Positions 39,301 through 51,189 of a stretch of DNA of 64,000 nucleotides are shown here, in pieces (position 1 is the first letter of the stretch; each line of letters starts with the position of its first letter). This stretch comes from Blasia pusilla. Its lineage: Eukaryota > Marchantiophyta > Marchantiopsida > Blasiales. Location of the stretch: assembly GCA_050084515.1 (NCBI GenBank), contig CM114272.1, positions 14,012,001 to 14,076,000 on the forward strand. The letters run 5' to 3'. Under the pieces are notes generated by a model. That model did no database searches. It had not been told where the DNA came from and saw only the letters and a program-made list of their open reading frames with translations. Position numbers and translations under genes: made by a program.

Positions 39301-41052
39301 CTTAAAAGCCAGCACACTTTGTCAGACACTGATTGTTTGACATTTCAACACAGAATAATTTCAAGTTTATATGAGATTATGTTTAATAAGCTGGACTTCA
39401 TACTCCACCCCTGGAGTCTTTTTGTCCCTGGGGACAAAAAGACTTGCATCATTGAGAGGTCCTCAAGAAATTGTGAGAGATGCACACCATACCTCCAAAG
39501 GTCCTCGTATAGAATTGTGGAAAACATTGAAAATGTATAGGACCAAAGTCTCCAATGCATATGTTGATAAAAGACCATGATGAGCACCCAACGTTGCACT
39601 TTCATAATAGCACCATGCCTTAACAAGAATGATGCTGCGCTTGAACAAATGACTTTGGCCGATTACTAGGTCCACCTGATTTTAGAAATGCACACATTGA
39701 CCTCTTAGAGAACCTACGTTCAGGGTTTTCCACATGCCAGCAGAGCAATTCTATGTTTTAATTCTCTATTTCTGGTGTTATAAGAAACAAGTAGCCTTTG
39801 TGAACACAAAAACTGAATTTCAAACTTCACAATCATAGTGCTTCTGATTATTCTCACCTCATCGAGGAAGCAGAGAGTGCACAAGCCACCAAGTTGATTG
39901 AAGGAGATATCCACAACAATGTTCTCCACAAGACATTTGATGAGTTTGACCTTCAAACCAAAGCAGAAGACCAGAGTACCAAGATTATCAAAGTATTCCC
40001 AACATAGCGCTGAACTTGAAATGGTAAATTAATCTATCCTCAGGCATTGGTGAGGCTTCATAGAAGTGGACGCAGACAGTCATCCTACTCATTCAAAGAA
40101 AAATTTTCTTACTGACCTCGGCATGGATGTATAGAACTTCTCTGACTCGAAATTCTGCATCCTGGTTGCGTTCTGCCCTCTCTAGAGTTGTTCGCACAGC
40201 ATTGGCCCAGGTATCCTTCAGACCTGGATCTTGGCTCACGATCGTGAGGTCAATATCCCCATCCGGAAGGTACGTAAGAAGTGGAACGGAACCAAATGTG
40301 AAAACCTGGAACAGTTCTGACGATAATAAGTCCACCGTTCAATCCTTGTGAAAGTAGACATTCGCATCAAGATTTTGAGTCATTTCCAACAAGTCAAGCG
40401 CATACATCCTTTCAGTAAGCCTAGCCCAGTCAAGATTGAAGTGATCCTTTCCAAAAGTCTGAGATTCAATTGAAGTTCTTGGACATGAACACTTGTCTGA
40501 CAACTTTACGGCCCATTCACAAATTGACATCCGATATCACAGAAAAAAGAAGCTTCCAACTGGTATCTTTCAAGAGTACTAGACTCCATCGAGAGTAATG
40601 TAAGGCCAATATAGTGATAAGTAAGAGCACTGTCGATAGTTTTCAAGGCCAAGAGAAGATTGACGCTGAATCTGTATAGCTTCACTTGTAACTCGAACGC
40701 AAACCAAAGCAAATTAATACCACACTCATACCAAAAGAAACTTAAGACCATCCATAGCAAAGGACAGACATCCTGCTTTTAAGAACCACAAGGGTAAGGC
40801 AAGACACACCCTGCAGAAATTGCAAGGGAAGCACTTGCGGATGAGGTCTCTGACGAAATCAGCCACGGCCTTCCTGCGTTCTTCTGACGCTCGTGTGGGC
40901 TGAATCTTATCAATAATCAACGCAGTTCGCTGCTCTGCCTTGGCCCATCGGTCATTGTCAACAGATAATGATTTAGCAAAGGATGCTGCGTACGATGCAG
41001 CTTGATCAGGCAGTAGGCCGCTCGGCTGTGGCCCACCTTCAGAATCGTCCAT
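33348..41052 (-). CDS. Nucleotidyltransferase / PAP-OAS1 substrate-binding protein, AT3G61690-like (nine exons)
   Basis: Exons: 41052-40810, 40305-40117, 39950-39858, 39675-39493, 39261-39159, 38916-38731, 38515-35529, 35365-34677, 33510-33348. All introns are GT-AG and every phase joins, giving about 1,611 aa. The N-terminal ~400 residues are a template-independent nucleotidyltransferase: FGSVPLLTYLPDGDIDL (G-S and D-x-D) and the third acidic residue in VENIVVDISFNQLGG, then a PAP/OAS1-like helical half (KRSIILVKAWCYYES, STYALETLVLY, DPLRPGNNLGRSV). The remaining 1,200 residues are Gly/Ser/Pro/Gln-rich, mostly disordered, with polyproline runs and an Arg/Gly-rich part. The C-terminus carries a YQLKEEDFPPLSF motif and ends RHLFED. 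Arabidopsis AT3G61690 is about 1,300 aa by memory. The catalytic residues look intact; its substrate is not established. Confidence 0.93.
39416..39443. repeat. Perfect 13-bp-arm palindrome in intron 4
   Basis: GTCTTTTTGTCCC and its exact complement flank TG, inside the fourth intron (39,262-39,492) of the nucleotidyltransferase gene. The core TTTGTCCCnGGGACAAA also occurs as a palindrome at 54,629-54,647, within a Mutator-like element. Confidence 0.85.
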
Positions 41053-44000
41053 ACAAACCAGTGCCCCCCAGGGGCTTGTTCCGGTTTTCTCTCTTATCTG
41101 GCATACACTTTTCCTCGTATCTAATTGTTAAGGTCCATTTAAACTCACACCCTGACAGCCAACCAGCGACGCAATTCTTTTTGTGAAGGCTTGCGAGCTG
41201 AACTCGCCTCACATTCGGCCAACATTCCCAAAAGTGTCCGCGCAGAATTGGCCTACCCTCATTCCACGTTAGATCGGGATGATCTATCGCTCGACTTACA
41301 AATCATAGCAAGCTCGCTTGCACTGCGTGACATGCGATCCAGAAGCCTGCGCGTCTTAAACTCGTGATAAATCACTCACAAAGACCTGGACGAATGATGA
41401 GTCTAGTCCAGGGTTCCATTCTAGAGATAACTACACGAGCACTTCCACAACCTCAGGTACGGGATCGTTGTCCAAGTGGTGATGATGCTTGAAGTAACCA
41501 ATGATTCACAAAATGACGCGAAGTCCTTCTTTACCGCTGAGAGCGAGACTCTGCCGCTCCATCAATCTCAAAAGGTCTCGCAAGCTTTTTCGAACAATCG
41601 GTCAGAAAGGTAACTGCGTATAGGGTTTAAGGCACGAAAAGTTGATCATTAATCTCGTGTCCACCCTTGCAGCGTTCACATTCCACCCGATGAGAAGATG
41701 ATCAGCACGAGGATCGAAGTTGTTTCAGAACTTTCGTTCTCGGACTCCCAAATTCGAACCGGGGGATATTTCGTCAGCATTCAAATTTGGAAGGAAACGT
41801 GGAAAAGATTCGATGAAAGGTTGCCACTGCGATTGCCCGAATCGAGGACCGAAAGGTTCCTGATCGTAGTGATATTGTCGACAGTCTTAATGGCCACGGC
41901 AGAAGAACGCGCACTTGGACGATCGAGCTCTCTTCTTACACTGCGCGAACTTTCTCATGGGAAAGTTTCCCGACAACTCTGCTCACAAACTCGAAATCCC
42001 TGAGTCGGTGCCTGAACTTCTCGAGCTAAGCGTTCCTTGGAGCTGACTACATGGACAAGGAAATCAAGTGAAATTTCCAGTTTCCACCCACGCTACGATG
42101 GAAGATCGTCTGCTCTGATTTCGTACATCTCTCCACTACAACCCACGCTAGAAAATTTCCCGGAAACCCGCTCTCGGACGGACTGAGATTTAACACTTTC
42201 AAAAACATTTCTGCATCATCTCTGCTTCACGCATCAATTCAGCTCCTTCGAAGAAACATCAGCCAGCTTGCTTGGTCCACCAATCACCTGAGCCACCACA
42301 TCTCAGAGACATGTCGTGAGAACCCCATGCTCAATGCAGAGCCATAAGCTACAAACCAACTTCATCTCCGGGAACTCTGCCCCAGTGATTGAAATGAAGG
42401 AAGCCAATGGCCACTCGAAAATCTTCGAGAGGCGTCGTAACTAGATTCACTTCAGGCCGAAATGCGACAATCGAGACGGCCATCAGCACGGGATAGGGCC
42501 AATCTCGTCGTCACACACATCGCAAATCGCGAGGAGTCGTATGAGAAGCGCGACGATTTACTCCACTACCAAGAAGACGAATTAAAGCTTCGAATTTCGA
42601 AAACCACTTAGCACTCACTTCCGAGCGAACAATGGAAGCAACAATTGCATTCGCGCTAGAGGAAGTCTCTGCGAGAACAAGTTCACAACCAATTGGAAGG
42701 GGAGGAGAAGAGAGGCGCCCTCGACACGGTGAACCCAGAGGGAGAAACGAAAAAAAAAAAAAAATAGAAGGACGGACACAGGAGCGGGAGGAGTAGCCGA
42801 AGGGCGGACCAAGGACAAGCGTCGGAGTCAGAGGAGAAGGCTAAGCGCGAGAACATTTGCCACAGCGATACGGGATACACAGAGGGAGAAGCCGGAGAAA
42901 CCGTGTAAAATATCGCAGTAAAGGTCAAATTATTCGTAATCAGGTCTGACGGACGGAAAGGTAACGAAGTTGATACGAAAACTGGGACCCGTCCCTGTCC
43001 CAGTACCCCTGCTCTCTGTTCTGTACCGGCAGTCTCGGGCTCAGTGACGTAAAGGGATCCTGTAGGATGCTCCCCCTGAGCGACATCGCGACTCGCGAGT
43101 CGGGACGGGCCGACCCGTCTGGAACCATCGCCGATCCAGGCCACCAGCTTTGGTGAACACGGACGAATACGAACAGTATTATTCTTTGCTTGACTTCCCT
43201 AACCACAGCCCCCGAGTCCCAGATCGACGGCTTGAACCGATCCGTGTGGACTCCCTAGCGTGTAGAAGTAGTAACCACTACGCGCCCTAACCTTCCACCC
43301 TCCAACGCTCAATCTCGCGGTTTCCGGGCCTCCACGGCGACCGGACGGTGGAGGCATCGGTCACGATGCTCTCTCGTCTGGGTCAAAGTTTCACGGTAAC
43401 TCCCACGGCTGTTAAGGGCCGGAGCCTCCGGGCCTGCCTTCGGCTCTGAGAACTGGTCCCAGCCCCGCCCTTCCAACACCCGCAAGGTCGTCCCCCGCCC
43501 TAGCGACCGGTTACCACATCGAACGCCATCGGCACCGCCAAGCGTACCCCACTCCCGAGTCCCAAGGGCGCACTTGGGACGGGATCGGAACGCAGGGCGT
43601 CGCGACCTCGCTTGCAGCACCGGGACGCGGGACTCTTTGGAGGGTCGCGGAGGGTTCAGGCCACAGGAGGCCCCAGTCCGAGGGGGGGCCGTTAGATGCC
43701 AGTTACGAATCGAGAGCCATCGTACGGTGGTTCGTGCGGTCGGTCTTCCGGTTCAAAGCCGTCCGGACCGTGGGCTCTCGTGAAAATGCAAAAGTTGCAG
43801 TTGCAGGTAAATCGCCTTTAATGTAGTGAGTAATACACCAAGGGATGGATGCATGCATGGGGTGGATGGAGACGAACGGTAAATGAAGTGTAGGGTAGAG
43901 GGGGATGGGGATGGGGGGACATGGATGGGCATGGGCGTATGAGGGTCGTCCCTGAGAGTTGTCGCGAGTTTTAAATTCCTTGGGATTATTATATACTCGC

Positions 44001-44680
44001 AAGTCAATGAGCTATCCTCAATTATCCAACTCACTTCTTCAAATTTGGAACGCAAGCCAAGCGGTTGTACCTACACTGTTCTTGTCTTTGATGGTGAACA
44101 GGAATCAGGATAGGTGCATTCCAAATATAGGCACGCGAAGACCGTGGAGGAAAATTAGGATATTATATTATGTTTTTCATGCGCATTTATTGTGACGTTC
44201 ATGGTTAATAGGGGTGTCGATGTGGGGAGTTTTTTTAGAAATATCATATTTTATCGGAAATTAATTTTTGGTGCCCGTCTAGGATGGAAAGTTTTTTATT
44301 TCCGACTATTTTCCGGAAAAAAATTTCTTGTCAGGAAAAATCCGATTTTTGTTTTCCTCTTTCTTCTTATTTCTGGATTTTTTCTCCCCCTTCCGGCCAA
44401 TTTTCGGCATAACTTTGTGAAGCCTGCCAAAAACCAGCTACGCCTAACTGTCTCAAACAAAATTTCCACCACTCCTCCCATTCTCCACAGAGTCCACACC
44501 CTTGAGAAGCTAAAACCTGAAGTCTAATATCAAACTCCTTTCCCTGAACTGAACTTGCAATTAAACATACAACCTTCTAATGTATTAAGAAAATCATCCT
44601 TGGCAGGAGTTGAACCTGACAAAACTCCCACCAGTTGGGAGCCAAGGGTCCTACATCCTAAAACCCAAAATATCAATGTC
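41053..44680. promoter_or_regulatory. 5' flank of the nucleotidyltransferase gene and GC-rich island
   Basis: The leader and promoter of the gene starting at 41,052 must lie here, but I can place neither a transcription start nor a TATA box. From about 42.6 to 43.8 kb GC content is high, with A14 near 42,750 and a structured, very GC-rich block at 43,300-43,790. After about 43.8 kb composition returns to AT-rich. No reading frame in this stretch has recognisable protein content. Confidence 0.4.
43893..43918 (+). other. Potential G-quadruplex
   Basis: Four runs of three or more G with short loops: GGG, TAGA, GGGGG, AT, GGGG, AT, GGGGGG. This fits the standard four-tract pattern. Confidence 0.6.
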
Positions 44681-44682
44681 TT

Positions 44683-46880
44683 CTAATCTACATGTGATTC
44701 AGTATCTTTAACTTCTTCATTCGGGGAAATATATCTATCTGGATTTGCAAACAAGTACCTAAAATGAGCAGAATTCTTCCACAAGACCACACACTTATAC
44801 AACATCTCTTCGTAATCAGAGGAAGGTCCTTCTAAGGCAATCCTCAAGACAGCATCTAAGTACTTGGTGGTCAATCTATTACAAGATTTTGTCTTGATCA
44901 TGTTTTGAATGGAAAAAGCTCTCTCACATATGGCAGTACTAACACACTGGACTCTAGCTACATTAGCCAAAATCAGCAAATTAGAATAGTTACATTGCAA
45001 TGAGGGACTCCAACTTACCATCGCCCACAAGTCTCTGAAGTTACGATCCTTCCACTCAGTGGTAGCCATCAATTTGAAAGACTGGAACTCTTGCTTCACA
45101 ATGGGAGAATTAATGATAGCAGGTTCCATTTCACTCCCCAATGGCAATTGAGCTCCAAAAAAACCACACAAATCATCTAAATCTTTACACCCCCAACTAG
45201 TCAATCCCACTTGCTGAGAAGGCATATGCAAAGGATTGAGGATTCTCATTGATCCAATCAGGTTATTATCTCGAAATCGCTCCTGTAAAGCTGCACACAC
45301 ACTTTCAGCAAACCTTTTCTGAAAGAATAAGGCAGCCTCCAAGTCTCTTCCAATACAATCTCGAGACATAGCAATGCTATGAAATTTCTTTCCCCTTATC
45401 TTAGATTGTAAACGACGAAGATAACCACCAGGTGGCCCAAAATCATGAAGTATATGATAACCAGTATCTTCAGAGAAGGTGGAGGCATTCAAGTCATGAG
45501 TTTCCATGACAAAATTCATGGTAATCCTAGTTATCTCCGAATTGACAATGCTCCCTATAGTGCTAACATCCACAAACTTGTACTGAAATATCTTACTCAA
45601 ATTTGCAAGCATGGAAAGAATGTCAGCCAAAAAGTATAATTGATAGATCATTTGGAATGATCTCAACCTGGTAAATAAATTTCCAGCGTTCCCATCATCC
45701 TATGGAGGGGAAATATCTCTAAAATATGTCAATAATGATTCTAGAGAATCACACAATGTGGTGACACCCTGCCAACAGGATAACCATCTAATCTTGTGGT
45801 ATCTCTTCATTACCCGCTGGGAGTCATTGAATTTTTCCTGCAAAAACGCTAGAATTGTCTTCCTTTTGGACGATCTTCTAAAGTAGTCAGCTACTGAATT
45901 GAGGATCGAATCAACTTTAGAGGATATTGACTTGCAATCAATAGCTTTAGCAGTTGATAAAGCCGCCAAATTTGTTCTGTGGGCTACACAATGAACTGAA
46001 AGAATGTAAGGATTTACCTTCTGCTTCATTTGGGATGCCACCCTTATCTGACTACCTACCATTGTAGAAGCATCATCTGAACCAAATGCTACCATTTTGG
46101 AGAATTCTAATCCTCCATCTTTGATAAGTTGCAACAAACTTCCAGTAATAGCATTAGCATATTTTGATTCGCAACGAAGAAGTCCTAGAAAACAACATTC
46201 TGATTTGCCCTCTTCCCTGTTATAGATATGTCAGTTGATTCATCGATCATAATTCCAAATAAAGGAGAGGCTTGAACTCTTGCAAGAGTTCTTCTATACA
46301 AAACTTGGCTAATGAAACAACATATCTCATTACAGCTCTTTTCATCTTGGTATAGATCTCTGATAATAGGGGCATTGATAGAAATCATCAACTAACAAAG
46401 GCTAGGAAATTTCAAAAACAGCATAGCCTCCTTCGCAAGGAAGTATGCGCACTTAAACAGTGTAAGCAGAGCAACTTCGCAGGTTCGGTTGGTAGTGGCT
46501 ATGGCCTTGGCCATCGACTTCTTACCCCCATGGGCAGCCCATGCAAGTTTGATGTGCTCATTGGACTTGGCATGATCAATAAAGGCTGAAACCTTGCAAT
46601 TTATGGCTCCGTCTTTGGCAAATACACTCTTCCCCTTCCCCTTCTTACAAACTTTATAAAAGATTCTACCATTGACTGAATCAAACTCGATCCAATCATA
46701 CATTGAGTACCATACATCCTTCCAAGCTACTCTAACTTTTTCAGCCAAACCCGCACTGCTTCCTGATGGAGGCTGCTCTTCTCTGTCATCAGATGAGCCA
46801 GACAATGCGATAATGTCATGCCCATCGGATATTTGTTCCTTCTATGGGAAGGAAGTAATGGTCTTCTGTCTTTTTGCCAT
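44683..46880 (-). pseudogene. hAT-family transposase (ZNF862-like), broken by three TAG stops and one frameshift
   Basis: It starts MAKRQKTITSFP at 46,880 and ends at 44,683. An N-terminal zinc-finger-like region (IFYKVCKKGKGKSVFAKDG, HAKSNEH) appears to lack its first cysteine. It is followed by SQVLYRRTLARVQASPLFGI, MIDESTDIS, VAFGSDDASTMVGSQ and VHCVAHRTNLAAL, then a long helical part, and near the C-terminus CERAFSIQNMIKTKSCNRL plus LDAVLRIALEG, the hAT dimerisation region. This is the DUF4371/ZNF862-like branch of hAT transposases. In-frame TAGs lie at 46,842, 46,392 and 45,700, and a frameshift near 46,200. Only one contiguous frame of 327 codons survives. Both element termini are uncertain; a CAGGGGC inverted repeat sits at 48,133-48,175. 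Confidence 0.88.
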
Positions 46881-46933
46881 GTGAACAAGTGGATATAGGC
46901 TACAACTTCAAGGCACGGGAGAAGGGTTAATCC

Positions 46934-47030
46934 CTGGCCCTAATCGACACAAACCCTGACCCTAATCAAGAGAACGGAAAAACCTTGGCCCTAATCGACA
47001 GAAACCGTGGCCCAAATCATGAGAACTTGC
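46934..47030. repeat. 51-bp imperfect tandem repeat
   Basis: TGGCCCTAATCGACA recurs at 46,935 and 46,986, with an internal half-repeat (CTGACCCTAATCAAGAGAAC) in each unit. It lies just upstream of the hAT transposase start. Confidence 0.7.
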
Positions 47031-47257
47031 CAAGGAACAAGAAAAGACACTATGCGAGAATGGTGAGTCCGAGAGCTACAAGCGCCCGAGACCAAGTTGC
47101 ATAGCAAACCCGAATTGGAAGGCCGCACAACAAACCCAACTCGTGGGTCAAATTAGAGAGGAATCGGCCAATACAGTTGGAAAATTGCAGAGATAAAATG
47201 CAAAGCAGCAGGGCCTTCCCGAGAGTCACGAAATGGCCACTGTCACAAATTTGCAAC

Positions 47258-47840
47258 AGAGCCACATTGAGATGCCAAAAACCTTGCACAAGCGCAAGAT
47301 ACGCGACCCAGCAAAAAGGAAATACATGCACCTAGCCAAGCAGAAACACAACCGAGCAGCAGCGCGGCCCTACAAAAAAGCGAATCACCCAACCAAGTAG
47401 CAAATCGGCCTAAGCTCCGAGAAACAATGAGACCGAGTTGCTAATCGGAACAACGAAACAACGTGACAACAAAAATTGGCATTGATTTTAGCAAAAGCGA
47501 GAGGGAGTCACCTAGCAAAGCTGCACCACTTCCAGCTGTAGCGAGACGGAATCACAGAGCAGAGCCTCGGAGGCTGGATAAGCAGATTTTTGCATGAGGA
47601 GATTGAGGCAAATGAGGGTCTCAAGGCTCGCAGAGCCACGTTGAAATGTCAAAAGGCCCAAAAACCCTGCACAAACAAGAGATACTGGAACCAACAAAAA
47701 GGCGACAAAGTCACCTAGCCAAGCAAAAAGGCATTCGAGATTCTGAGCAGCAACGCGGCCCTACAGAAAAGCGACCGGAATCACCCAGAAAAGCAAAAAT
47801 GCCACCAAGTAGCAAATTGGCCTAAGCTTCCAGCAACAAC
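47258..47840. repeat. Diverged direct duplication, about 373-390 bp period
   Basis: The block starting CAGAGCCACATTGAGATG (47,258) recurs at 47,631. Inside it, GCGCGGCCCTACA at 47,362 recurs as ACGCGGCCCTACA at 47,752, and CAAGTAGCAAAT...GGCCTAAGC is repeated as well. Indels change the period along the block. Confidence 0.75.
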
Positions 47841-48110
47841 GCGATCGAGCAGCAAATCGACACAGGTTCTAGCAGTAGCGAGACGTCATAGAGCGGAGCG
47901 GAGCTTCGAAGGTTGCAAAAGCAGATTTTCGAGGGATTGAGGCAAATGGCGATCGAGAAGCAAATCGACACACGTTCTAGGAGTAGCGAGACGTCACATA
48001 GTAGAGCTTCGAAGGCTACACAAGCAGATTTTCGGGGGATTGAGGAAAATGGCGCTCGAGCAACAAATCGACACAAGTTCTAGCCTAATCTTTCGTCACA
48101 GAGCGGAGCG
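47841..48110. repeat. 103-108-bp tandem repeat, 2.5 copies
   Basis: Units begin GCGATCGAG at 47,841 and 47,949 and GCGCTCGAG at 48,052. All contain CAAATCGACACA, TAGCGAGACGTCA (first two) and AGCAGATTTTCG. A related single copy lies near 47,530-47,610. Confidence 0.85.
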
Positions 48111-49037
48111 GAGATAGAGCAAAATGAGGGTCTCAGGGGCCGTAGTGGCGTCTCCATCCCCCTACGAGCCCCTGACAGATGTGCTACCCTACTTCCAGCC
48201 GTTCGATTTAGATCGGATGGCTCAAATTAGTGTGCTCTAAATGGGTGTTAGGGCATACATTTGAGGGGAGGATCTGGATCCAGCCGCCTCCCCCTAAGAA
48301 AATCCTGGCCACTCCCAGATTTCCGGTAGCCGGCACCCCAAACGGCAATTAACCGTTCGCCGGGAAAAGTAATCCAGCCAAAAACCGGCTTTCCTACCCC
48401 GACGTCGCCACATTCCAGCATATTCGTGCCGTCAGAAAATCATAATCCGGCACCTGCTCGACTGACCTATCAACTTCCGGCATCGACTCAAATTTACCCG
48501 GAATTGCTACCGGTGGTGATTTTCTGTCGTCGAAAAATCCTGAAAATTGTCGGTCGGGGTTACTCATAACCCCGGATCTCTCTGAACATTGGTGGGGAGG
48601 CGTACTCTCATGTGGAATCTTTTTTTATTCTAAGTAGTCTCTAATAGGGAGTGTAGTATCTCATAAGCTAACTTAACTTTACACATCCTATCTTATTGTT
48701 TGTCCGAGCTTCTTGAACAGGTAAACTCTCAAAATTCTTCATGAGCCTCCCTCTTAGATACGCACATGGATGCTATTCTATTGGATTTTCAACTAACCTA
48801 CACTATTTCCTAAGCCCGGTTTGCCACTTTGGCCTTATCTTCCGTGGAGACTTTTAAACTTCCGTGGGTTAGGAGAGGGGTTACCCTTACATATCCATAC
48901 TATTATAGGAGGATAGGGTTACCACATGCATTACACATGTCCCTAAAAATGGGCCCGTTGCACATCACATCATCCATAGATTTGTCCTTCATTATCAAAA
49001 TTCCTGATTTTTTATTACATGCGTATCGTGTTGTCAT
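48111..49037. other. Possible hAT right end, then unrecognised sequence
   Basis: An inverted repeat TCAGGGGC (48,133-48,140) / GCCCCTGA (48,168-48,175) has the CAGGG start common in hAT termini. No partner end was found to the left of the transposase. 48.3-48.6 kb is GC-rich with frequent CCGG/CCGGC; nothing was recognised. Confidence 0.3.
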
Positions 49038-49257
49038 ATGGGAAACAGTCGTTATATCGTAATCGACTAAGTACTGAATGACAATTGATCCTAATCGCCC
49101 TCTTAATCTAATTTGATTCTAGGGTTCGGCCTTGCCACTTCGGACGTATGGGAAACAAAATTATATTGTAATCGACTAAGTAGTGAATGACAATTGATCT
49201 TAATCACCCCCTTAATCTAATTTGATTCTAGGGTTTAGCCTTGCCACTTCGGACGGC
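49038..49257. repeat. 110-bp tandem duplication
   Basis: Two adjacent copies start ATGGGAAAC at 49,038 and 49,148. Both contain TAATCGACTAAGTA, GAATGACAATTGATC and CCTTGCCACTTCGGACG. They are about 90% identical by eye. Confidence 0.9.
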
Positions 49258-49955
49258 CCTACAAGCAAGTATTTATAGATTTTCCGGTTGTTAATACATT
49301 TAAGCATCCAAACATCCTTGCGGTTGATCAGGTTTCTAGTGTGTTTACATTACTTAGTGTGAAGAATAATGGACTTGGATTTATGTCTTTTGATTAGAGT
49401 CTACAATTTTTACACATGCGTGCACGCGTGCGCTATACAATCTCTTATAGACCTATTCAGATTCTCTATGTTTTAAACTTCCTTGTTTACTTGTCTACAA
49501 GATTTACTCTAATTAGGAGTAGGGTTGTACGACCAATATGCTCATCAAGAGTTACATGTGTTGGCAAGAGTATATTGAAGGAAAAGTATTGAATCTCCAA
49601 TCTACCAAACCTTCTCTTGATGTTTGCATTCTTTCTACGCTACTTTGGCACTTATGAATCTAGAAGCTTGCAACATTAATACACCGTGGTAAGTAAATAA
49701 AACTACTACAAACTCTCTTCATCGTACAAAGCCGAAGAAAGGTGATGAATGACTCAAATACGACAACAACGGAGTCAATACAACCCAAGGGAATGAGTGC
49801 AGTGAGAAAATAAACTCACTTGTCCAACTCTAGAAAACACTATGGAGTTAAGCCTGTGGATACTATACCTTCAGGCACACCATCATGGTCCCCGATTTCA
49901 CAACAAAAATTGATCAGGTTGCGCTCAAGTCCGAAAGTCGCATGCAGGAGCAGCC

Positions 49956-50043
49956 GAGAATGGGGGACCTTGTTGGATTATAATAGCCAAAAAAAATTTG
50001 AGAATGGGGGATCTTGTTGGATTATAATAGCCACAAAAAAGAA
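49956..50043. repeat. 44-bp tandem duplication resembling an LTR edge
   Basis: GAGAATGGGGGA(C/T)CTTGTTGGATTATAATAGCC occurs at 49,956 and 50,000. A G-run followed by TTGTTGGAT is a common polypurine-tract/LTR junction in plant Copia elements, so this may be a scrap of a different Copia family. That reading is inference. Confidence 0.65.
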
Positions 50044-50707
50044 AAAAAATGCAGGCAGGGATTCTCTTCCCTCTTCACAAAAACATAGTCATCCCTTAAT
50101 TGAGTCGGATAGCCGCTTTGAAGAAGCATGTCCAATCCATTGAGTACGAGGTTAGGTCTACATAGAAACGTCCTCCGAATGAGCATGCTGAGCAAAGTGA
50201 AAGATGCAATAGTGTTAGCTCAGAAGAGTACATTACAAAGCCAATGAGAAGCCTTTAAGGGAGTTCATGGTGATGAGAAAAATCACGAGGAATCTACTAG
50301 AAGTTCAAGTAGGAGGATACAAGAGATTATGCGCTTGAGGAGGCTAGCTAGCAAGAGAAGGAGATCAATGCAAGTATGTGTTGCCTTCAAAGTTAAATTG
50401 TAAGCTTATCTGTAAGGATGTATCATGTACAGCTAGAGATATTTCCTCACGATTTGCTTGTGTACTATATTTCATGTCTACACTTGCTCTCGACCCAAAT
50501 CTTGGACTCGGTCTTCACGATCTTGGTCTAGATATAGAATAACATCGGGAAAGAGAACTACACAGGTTCCAAGAGTGAAATAGCTGCCTATGGAGAGATT
50601 AGCCTGCTCTCTCAACATCTCTGATGAGGCCAACCAACCTACGTAGTCACCCTAGACCAACCCCCACCCCATGGCAAGTTGTAATGCAAGCGCCTTGCAA
50701 ATATCAC

Positions 50708-50877
50708 ACAAGCGCCAAGAGCATCCCCACCCTAAAACTGTGTACTCACCCAAGCACCAAGAGTGCCCCATCCTATATATGTGTATTCCCTAAAGCGCCA
50801 AGAGCACCCCCACCTTGCAAAGGTATATTCATCCAAGCGTTGAGGGCACTACCACCCCAAAATAGCATACTCAACAC
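50708..50877. repeat. About 42-bp imperfect tandem repeat, four units
   Basis: Units start AGCGCCAAGAGCA (50,711), AGCACCAAGAGTG (50,753), AGCGCCAAGAGCA (50,794) and AGCGTTGAGGGCA (50,836). Each ends in a TATTC/TACTC-type tail. Confidence 0.75.
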
Positions 50878-51189
50878 ATCGCCCCCACCCTCCAACACAA
50901 ATGCCAACGGAGAGCCACGAGAGGCTAGTTAAAACCCAATAGTGAATAGAGACCATCGAGACAACATGGAACATCGCAAGTTACAAGCAACCATATACCG
51001 AAAAAGAGTGCCACACAACGGGAATAAATCAACAAGCTACAAGAGAGCTATAAGAGAAAACCCATTGGTTTAAAATGAGATGCCTTGCAATGAGATGTGT
51101 CAACTATGATTTAAGCGATTTGAAAGGTGATGACAATGAGAGAGAGGGGACAATTGAGAAGCTATGAGAGGGAGGCTAGTAGGGAGAAA

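Noticed and set aside
42683-43144. 153-codon minus-strand frame with a run of Phe
   Set aside because: The Phe run is simply the A14 tract near 42,750 read in reverse; no protein family recognised.
43309-43620. 103-codon Arg-rich frame in the GC-rich block
   Set aside because: GC composition alone removes stops; no motif.
41067-48175. hAT element spanning 7.1 kb from CAGGGGCTTG (41,067) to ...CGAGCCCCTG (48,174)
   Set aside because: The flanking 8-mers do not match as a target duplication, and the span would start beside the host gene's first exon; the left match is probably chance.
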